A DNA stretch of 10,040 nt from a bacterium. GTDB taxonomy: Bacteria; Patescibacteriota; Minisyncoccia; Ryanbacterales; 2-02-FULL-48-12. This document shows positions 5,491-10,040 of the stretch, piece by piece. Positions within the stretch are counted from its first letter, which is position 1. Each line of letters starts with the position of its first letter. A program made the position numbers and the translations under genes. The notes under the pieces were generated by a model. That model did not search any database. It worked only from the letters and a program-made list of their open reading frames with translations, and was not told the DNA's origin. The stretch covers positions 1-10,040 of the forward strand of contig SBBS01000074.1 in assembly GCA_005239605.1 (NCBI GenBank), written 5' to 3'.

Positions 5491-8400
5491 TTATTTACCG
5501 AAACGGTTGGTGAGGAATTCACCAATGCTTTTTTGCATGTCGGCTTTTGCCGGTTTGGCCTGATTTAGAATTTCAACCAAAATTTTAAATCCTTTTCCGC
5601 GCGGCGGTTTTTTTAGAAATTCGGCAAGGGACGTGTCGCGTATGTTCGCGTATTTTTCCATATTGAGGCCCGCCATTTTTTGCACGGCGCTTTCAGATGA
5701 GGAAAGAAGCCGCTCAGGCGCTACGTTCGTGCTTGCCTTTTGCCACTCGTAGGCAAGTTTTCCTTTACCGGTAATTTCAATTTTTCCGTCTTCGCCCAAA
5801 AGCACGCGCGTGCCGGGTTTTGAAATGCGGGTTTCGGTCCACGCGCCGCCCGCGCCTTTTGGTTTTATATAGTCTTGGTCGGTAAGCAAGTTTGCGGTGA
5901 CGCGTTCCACTGATTTTTTCGGATGCAATTTGACTTCTTCCGGAGAGATGCCATAGCGGCTTGCGAATTCTTCCGGCGTGCTATGGGACATTTGATAGTT
6001 CAACTGGCGGCGAATGGCGTGCCACATACCCTCACCCTTTTTTACTTCTGAAAGTTTTGCATACTCCTTGCTGTCCACTTCACCTCTCCATGCTTTACCT
6101 GTAGGAAACTCATCATCTGTTGGACCCATGCCACGCAAAGCTTTGTATTCTTCAATTGTTGCCCCATCTGATCCGTCCGCTAAAAGTCCTGATTCCGCGC
6201 CTTTGCCAAATCTATCCGCGCCGATAGGTGGTATTTTGTTCGTATTTGCGGGAGATGCAAAATCTCCTGTGTCAGGAGAAACTTTTGGCGCCGCTTCACC
6301 AACTTTCGGAAAGATAACATCGCCTTTCTCCATTGCCAAGCGCAGTTTTTTCTCTGCTTCCGTTTCAACATAACCAGTGTACGGTTTTTGAGGGACTGTT
6401 TCTTGACTTATTCTTGGAATTTCTCGCGCTTTATTCGGATCAGGAATATGGGAATATTTATATTCGTTAACATCTATTCCTTTCTGTCCTGGTTCGCCAG
6501 CGATCGGAGTTTCCGCAAGATGTTCGGCAGCTTGCTCAGCTCGTCTTGCCGCCAGTTCTGTCTCAAGAACTTTTGCTGTCAGCTCTGCCTGCGCGGCCGC
6601 ATTATCTGCATGCAATAGAGCTGTGTCGGCCTGCCGCAGAACCTCTTGGGTTCCTCCCATTACAGGAAGATTTTTCGGAGGCTTTGGAGCTGCGGAGTCA
6701 CCGAGTATATCGTGTGTTGTTTCACTGCCAGGCAATTTAGTAACCGCGTTGCCGAATTTTTCACGGGCCGAGCCAATCCATTGCTGAATATCATCGCCAA
6801 AACGGTCTTTTATCCAGCCGCCAAAAGCCGCGCCCACACCTCCCGCAACTGCGCCTACCGCAAGGCCCCGCGTAAACCCGCGCAGAATAAATTTCTTTTC
6901 TTCCCGAGATATGCGCATGTGCTTTGCTTTCATAAACGCAGGCAGGGAAGTTTTTTGCAGGTTTCCTTCAGTATCAAAATAGGTAAGATTGGGAATAGCG
7001 TTTTTTTGATCAGTCCAGCTGCTGCGGGCAAGTTCCACACGCGCTTTGGCAAGGTTGGTTGAAAATTCATACGCGGCGGCAAGGCGCGTATTGTCTTTGC
7101 CAAAATTCACAAGGCCTTCCGCGAGATGTTCTTCTGCCATGTCTACCAAACGATGAAGCTGCTGCTGGTTCAGGGCATTTTTTTTGTTTGCGGGATCTTG
7201 TGTTTTTTCAAGCAGTTTTTGCATGCGTTCGTTATAGTTTGAAGCGTCTATAAACGCAGTTTTACGGAATGCATGACCCGCCAGGCGTAAATGTTCTTTT
7301 TTACCAAGACCGAACAATGTGCGCCCTTCTTTTAATTTGAGCGCGGCTTTTTCACTGCGAGTCAGGTCTTGCTGCGCTGTCGCCAGTTCTTCACGCGCTT
7401 TTTTGCGCGCTTGAAATGCTTCGCGCGCGCTGTTTACAACAGCGCCTACTCCCATTGCCGCTTCCGTGGCAGAGAGCGCAAGCACGCTCATGGATTTCCA
7501 GCGCATAAAAGTACCCGTACCTGCGATTATTGCTTTCCAGCCGGATTCTTTTATGGCGCTTCCAGCAGCCGCTTTTCCGGCGCTTCGTTTTTCAATGCGA
7601 TCTACCTGAGAAAGCACGGTTTCTAATTGCGGACAGCCGGCAAGCACGCGCTGCATGTAAATTTGCGAATCGCGATTCAGCATAAACTCGGAAGCGGAGG
7701 CAAAATCTCCCTGTTTTGCGGATGCAAGCTGAAATATGCTTCGCCGGGCGTTGTCATATTGGAGTTGCGCAGCTTCATACTGCGCGCGTTCTTTTTTGGA
7801 TGCGCGAGAGTATGCCCATGTTTCAGGGGTATTGGCAAGCTGGCGCGCCGCGTTGTTATATTTCTGCACCTGTTCATGGTGTTCCGATCCAAATTCATTT
7901 GAGTTTATATAAGAAATTTCAAGCGCGCCTGTGTCCGGATTTGCAACTATTTCGCGGCCGTTTGTCATCTGAACAAGAAGCCGAAGCGTCTCGCCATGCG
8001 CTTCTATGCCGCCTGTGCGGATTTTTTTCAACGCTTCAGCTTCTTTTACGGCGAGTTTTCCGCCTTGTCCGGCATAGCCTTCAAATACTTTTCTTCCCGT
8101 GCGCCGCGCGGTTGACAACTGGGAAGTTTCTTCTGCGAGCATTGCTTTTGCTTGTGTTTCAATGTTGCCGTAGAGAACGCGGCGCAAGTTTTCAAACACA
8201 AACGCTTTTTGGTTTTCATTAAGCGCGCCAAATCCTTCCACTTTTTCAAGATCGTCTTTTGAGATGCCAAACTCTTCAAATGCCTTGTCTGTATCAGCCG
8301 GAGCTGATTCTTGCATGGCTTCGGGAGCGGATGGTATCTCGCTCGTTGTTTGGGACGGCGCGTATTCGCCGAGTTCTGATTTTACCAGTTGAATAGCAGA

Positions 8401-9609
8401 TTCCAGCGCATGGATCTTATATACGTTTCCAACTCTTTCACTTGACGCTTTGAGCTGGTCGCATTCTTTTGTTAAAGTTGCGAGATCAAAATTGTGTTTT
8501 TTTGCGGCCTGCCGCGCCAAATGCTCGCTTTTTTGTTCGGGCGTTCCGCCTGTTTCATTTATTGCTTTTTCCAGCGCGGCTGTTTTTTCTTCAAATGATG
8601 CAATGCGGTTCTCGCGGGAATCTTTCGGGGCTGTTTCAATCTTTTTTTCTTCTTTCAATGTTTCAAGTATGGCATTTACTTCTTTTTGTGTGAGGATGGG
8701 CGGGGGTTCTGTCGGCAGAACTTTTTTCTCTGCGGATATTTGTTCCTGTTTTTCAAATTCTTCCGGCGTTGGCGTTCCCAGATCAAAAGGTTGTTCGCTC
8801 GGGGGGATAGGTTCCGGCGCGGCTTCGGGGGTCGGCGCAGGAGTAGGTTCGGGTTCCTTTTTTTCCTGGACGGGAGCGGGACCTTTGCTTGCTTTTGCAA
8901 TTTCTATGGCTGGGGGCGGAGTCGGCGGTTCTGCTTCAGGTGACGGCTGTGCTTGTGAATTTACAATTTCTTTGGCGCGTTTTTCTGTTTTATCTATGCG
9001 GTGTTTTATTTCTTCGTTTTTTGCGCGTTCTTTCATATTGACTGCCCACATTTCAATACCCGTTATTTTACTTTCGGCTGTGGGGCGGTTTTTGAATATT
9101 TCTACCAGACGCCGCGCGCCTTCTTCTACTTCAAGTTGATCTGGCGGAGTTTGTTCGGTTTCCTTTGGAACTTCTAGAGACGGTTTTGTTTTTTCTTGTG
9201 ACAAAGCTCCTCCTTCGTTTTCCCATCGGCCCATATCTTCATTCGTTGGCCCAACATATTCTTCCTTTGTCTTTTTTTCGTACTTTTTGCGGATTTCTTC
9301 CAGTTGAGCGCGATCCTCCGGCGGGAGTTCGGCGCCTTCCATTTGTTTGATGCGTTTATGAATGTTTTCAACCAAACCAAGATCAATGGCTTTTCTTGCT
9401 GTTTTTTCTTTGAGGACATGGCGAATGGGTTCATGTTTCAATTCCTGGGTAATCGGTTCTCGATAAGGATCTTCAGCAGCCGTTGTCCGTGTTTTTAAGC
9501 GACGGGTTCCCAATTCAGCTATCTTCGCCGGCTCGGCGCCAAAAAAAGCATCGCGCAATATCTCAAGCGCGTCGCGATTATCAAATGTTATTTTTTTCTT
9601 TCGCGGCAT
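5491..9609 (-). CDS. Very large unrecognised protein with Pro/Glu-rich linker and possible C-terminal LysM-like domain
   Basis: 1372 residues, no family recognised. It starts MPRKKKITF without a signal peptide. Charged helical sequence runs to about 215, then a low-complexity Pro/Glu/Ala linker (about 220-305), then long helical regions (about 310-690). A moderately hydrophobic stretch at about 690-724 and a Gly/Ala-rich one at about 914-930 (AVGAVAGGVGAAFGG) are possible membrane segments; the second has glycine-zipper spacing. An Ala-rich coiled coil lies at about 985-1035, followed by a disordered region. The C-terminal part, about 1185-1270, has KKGEGMWHAIRRQL at its start and SKPGTRVLL near its end, which recalls the boundaries of a LysM-type domain with a helical insertion; this is inference. 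A surface, envelope or secretion-linked role is plausible but unproven. No SD precedes the ATG at 9609. No terminator separates it from the lipoprotein gene, so read-through is possible. Confidence 0.85.
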   Translation of the reverse strand: MPRKKKITFDNRDALEILRDAFFGAEPAKIAELGTRRLKTRTTAAEDPYREPITQELKHEPIRHVLKEKTARKAIDLGLVENIHKRIKQMEGAELPPEDRAQLEEIRKKYEKKTKEEYVGPTNEDMGRWENEGGALSQEKTKPSLEVPKETEQTPPDQLEVEEGARRLVEIFKNRPTAESKITGIEMWAVNMKERAKNEEIKHRIDKTEKRAKEIVNSQAQPSPEAEPPTPPPAIEIAKASKGPAPVQEKKEPEPTPAPTPEAAPEPIPPSEQPFDLGTPTPEEFEKQEQISAEKKVLPTEPPPILTQKEVNAILETLKEEKKIETAPKDSRENRIASFEEKTAALEKAINETGGTPEQKSEHLARQAAKKHNFDLATLTKECDQLKASSERVGNVYKIHALESAIQLVKSELGEYAPSQTTSEIPSAPEAMQESAPADTDKAFEEFGISKDDLEKVEGFGALNENQKAFVFENLRRVLYGNIETQAKAMLAEETSQLSTARRTGRKVFEGYAGQGGKLAVKEAEALKKIRTGGIEAHGETLRLLVQMTNGREIVANPDTGALEISYINSNEFGSEHHEQVQKYNNAARQLANTPETWAYSRASKKERAQYEAAQLQYDNARRSIFQLASAKQGDFASASEFMLNRDSQIYMQRVLAGCPQLETVLSQVDRIEKRSAGKAAAGSAIKESGWKAIIAGTGTFMRWKSMSVLALSATEAAMGVGAVVNSAREAFQARKKAREELATAQQDLTRSEKAALKLKEGRTLFGLGKKEHLRLAGHAFRKTAFIDASNYNERMQKLLEKTQDPANKKNALNQQQLHRLVDMAEEHLAEGLVNFGKDNTRLAAAYEFSTNLAKARVELARSSWTDQKNAIPNLTYFDTEGNLQKTSLPAFMKAKHMRISREEKKFILRGFTRGLAVGAVAGGVGAAFGGWIKDRFGDDIQQWIGSAREKFGNAVTKLPGSETTHDILGDSAAPKPPKNLPVMGGTQEVLRQADTALLHADNAAAQAELTAKVLETELAARRAEQAAEHLAETPIAGEPGQKGIDVNEYKYSHIPDPNKAREIPRISQETVPQKPYTGYVETEAEKKLRLAMEKGDVIFPKVGEAAPKVSPDTGDFASPANTNKIPPIGADRFGKGAESGLLADGSDGATIEEYKALRGMGPTDDEFPTGKAWRGEVDSKEYAKLSEVKKGEGMWHAIRRQLNYQMSHSTPEEFASRYGISPEEVKLHPKKSVERVTANLLTDQDYIKPKGAGGAWTETRISKPGTRVLLGEDGKIEITGKGKLAYEWQKASTNVAPERLLSSSESAVQKMAGLNMEKYANIRDTSLAEFLKKPPRGKGFKILVEILNQAKPAKADMQKSIGEFLTNRFGK

Positions 9610-9614
9610 GTTTT

Positions 9615-9658
9615 TGTCATTTTAAGGAAACGGATTCCGTGTCAGGCACGGAATGACA
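9615..9658. repeat. Palindromic GTCATTCC-type repeat upstream of the large gene
   Basis: ATTCCGTG (9634-9641) pairs with CACGGAAT (9647-9654) around TCAGG. TGTCAT (9615-9620) and ATGACA (9653-9658) form a further inverted pair. Palindromes opening TGTCATTCC and closing GGAATGACA are widespread dispersed intergenic repeats in bacteria. It overlaps the predicted promoter of the large gene. Confidence 0.6.
9619..9624 (-). promoter_or_regulatory. Possible -10 box of the large gene
   Basis: TAAAAT on the minus strand ends nine bases before the ATG at 9609, so transcription would begin within about three bases of the start codon. The only -35-like box, CTGACA, is 15 bases upstream inside the palindromic repeat, a short spacing. 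Weak on its own. Confidence 0.35.
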
Positions 9659-9708
9659 TTTCACGGCGCTTATATCTATGAATTATATAAAATAAATCCG
9701 AATAATTC

Positions 9709-9737
9709 TTGAAAGATATCCACAGTTATTGTATGAT
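9709..9737 (+). promoter_or_regulatory. Sigma70-type promoter of the rightward small ORF
   Basis: TTGAAA (9709-9714), a 17-base spacer and TATGAT (9732-9737), each five of six to consensus. The transcript would start near 9744, about 41 bases before the ATG at 9785, with a GGAGG in between. Diverges from the large gene. Confidence 0.75.
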
Positions 9738-9784
9738 CTGAGCGAAGCGCATTCTCATTGAAATTAATCCGGAGGCGCCGGCAT

Positions 9785-9961
9785 ATGAATGAAAGCAAAG
9801 TTGAACCACAAACGCCCGCGGGCAGTTTTCTGCCGAAAATCATACCCATAACCATGCTCTGGCGAAGGAGCCGAGAGATGGATAGAAATATTATTGAGCA
9901 GCAGCTTCGCGAGCATATAAAAATTGCAAATACGCTTGTGGAAATTAGACCTGTCCCTTAA
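9785..9961 (+). CDS. Small ORF of unknown function, 3' end inside a repeat
   Basis: A 58-residue protein beginning MNESKVEPQTPAG, with an Arg/Glu-rich helical second half. No family recognised and no signal peptide; a short FLPKIIPITMLW stretch is too short to span a membrane. The ATG is preceded by GGAGG (9771-9775) with a 9-base spacer and by a good promoter, so expression is well supported. A TTG at 9758 also opens the frame but lies upstream of the SD. The last five codons (about IRPVP) and the TAA at 9959-9961 fall in the 26-base inverted repeat, so the gene may be the 5' remnant of a longer one cut by the repeat, or its natural end has been replaced. Confidence 0.55.
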   Translation: MNESKVEPQTPAGSFLPKIIPITMLWRRSREMDRNIIEQQLREHIKIANTLVEIRPVP

Positions 9962-9969
9962 TAAATTTT
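9944..9969. repeat. 26-bp perfect inverted repeat, right arm
   Basis: Exact reverse complement of 84-109. Contains the stop codon of the small ORF at 9959-9961. With the left arm it brackets about 9.8 kb of sequence. Confidence 0.8.
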
Positions 9970-9995
9970 AGAGTGAAATTTCAGAAATATGAGAT

Positions 9996-10040
9996 GGGGC
10001 GCCGGTGAAAATTTTGAAGCGCTAGCAGGGCTCACGCAAG
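9996..10040. repeat. REP-like palindrome, right copy, cut by window end
   Basis: Positions 10002-10040 match 1-39 at 38 of 39 bases; T replaces C at the position equivalent to 22. GGGGC at 9996-10000 precedes it and mirrors the GCCCC that follows the left copy, so the complete element is probably GGGGC-palindrome-GCCCC. The second outer stem arm would lie just beyond the window. Confidence 0.7.

Noticed and set aside
8450..9139. A 229-codon rightward open frame opposite the large gene, rich in Ser, Gly and Phe
   Set aside because: It is the antisense shadow of the Pro/Glu-rich linker region; it shows no convincing start signal and its composition mirrors the other strand.
4000..9580. A shared FGAExAK motif in orf3 and the large protein, suggesting paralogy
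   Set aside because: The match is only a few residues in helical low-complexity sequence, and the flanking sequences do not align by eye.
9716..9724. ATATCCACA, one mismatch from a DnaA box
   Set aside because: It is a single site in a divergent promoter region with no cluster of boxes and no dnaA or dnaN nearby, so an origin is not supported.
1..10040. A circular element whose ends overlap
   Set aside because: The end repeats differ at one base, topA and dprA are chromosomal housekeeping genes, and no replication gene is present.

Overview
The window looks like a piece of bacterial chromosome, most likely from the Patescibacteria/CPR (a Parcubacteria-like lineage). That placement is inferred, not proved. 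It rests on a dprA-topA pair, two long proteins with no recognisable family, a moderate-GC CDS style, and start sites that mostly lack a Shine-Dalgarno (SD) sequence. No rRNA, tRNA, CRISPR array, transposase, integrase or recognisable defence system was seen.

Layout: five genes read leftward on the minus strand. In transcription order they are a 1372-residue protein (9609-5491), a small coiled-coil lipoprotein (5423-4773), an unrecognised helical protein (4542-3532), dprA (3509-2421) and topA (2206-113). One short rightward ORF (9785-9961) diverges from the large gene. No gap between genes exceeds 300 bases. The gaps are unusually rich in palindromes and promoter-like boxes.

Functionally, DprA (RecA loader for incoming single-stranded DNA) and TopA (relaxes negative supercoils) are the only confidently named genes. 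They form the familiar dprA-topA neighbourhood, with the orf3 gene 22 bases upstream of dprA. The lipoprotein gene is different from its neighbours. It has its own near-consensus promoter, a strong AAAGGAGG ribosome site, a UUCG-capped intrinsic terminator, and CAG/GAG-rich codon use, so it looks like a self-contained, possibly acquired, cassette. Predicted promoters of orf3, dprA and the large gene put the transcription start at or within a few bases of the ATG, so these genes may be translated from leaderless or nearly leaderless mRNA.

Both edges of the window carry dispersed-repeat material. A REP-like palindrome occurs in direct orientation at both ends (38 of 39 positions identical). Just inside it lies a perfect 26-base inverted repeat, which starts 3 bases past the topA stop on the left and encodes the last codons and stop of the small ORF on the right. 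The most likely reading is a contig bounded by copies of a repeat family. I found no convincing evidence of a new multi-gene system. The items best worth a second look are the bracketing repeats, the lipoprotein cassette, the palindrome containing the topA promoter, and the 22-base perfect AT-rich palindrome at 4654-4705.
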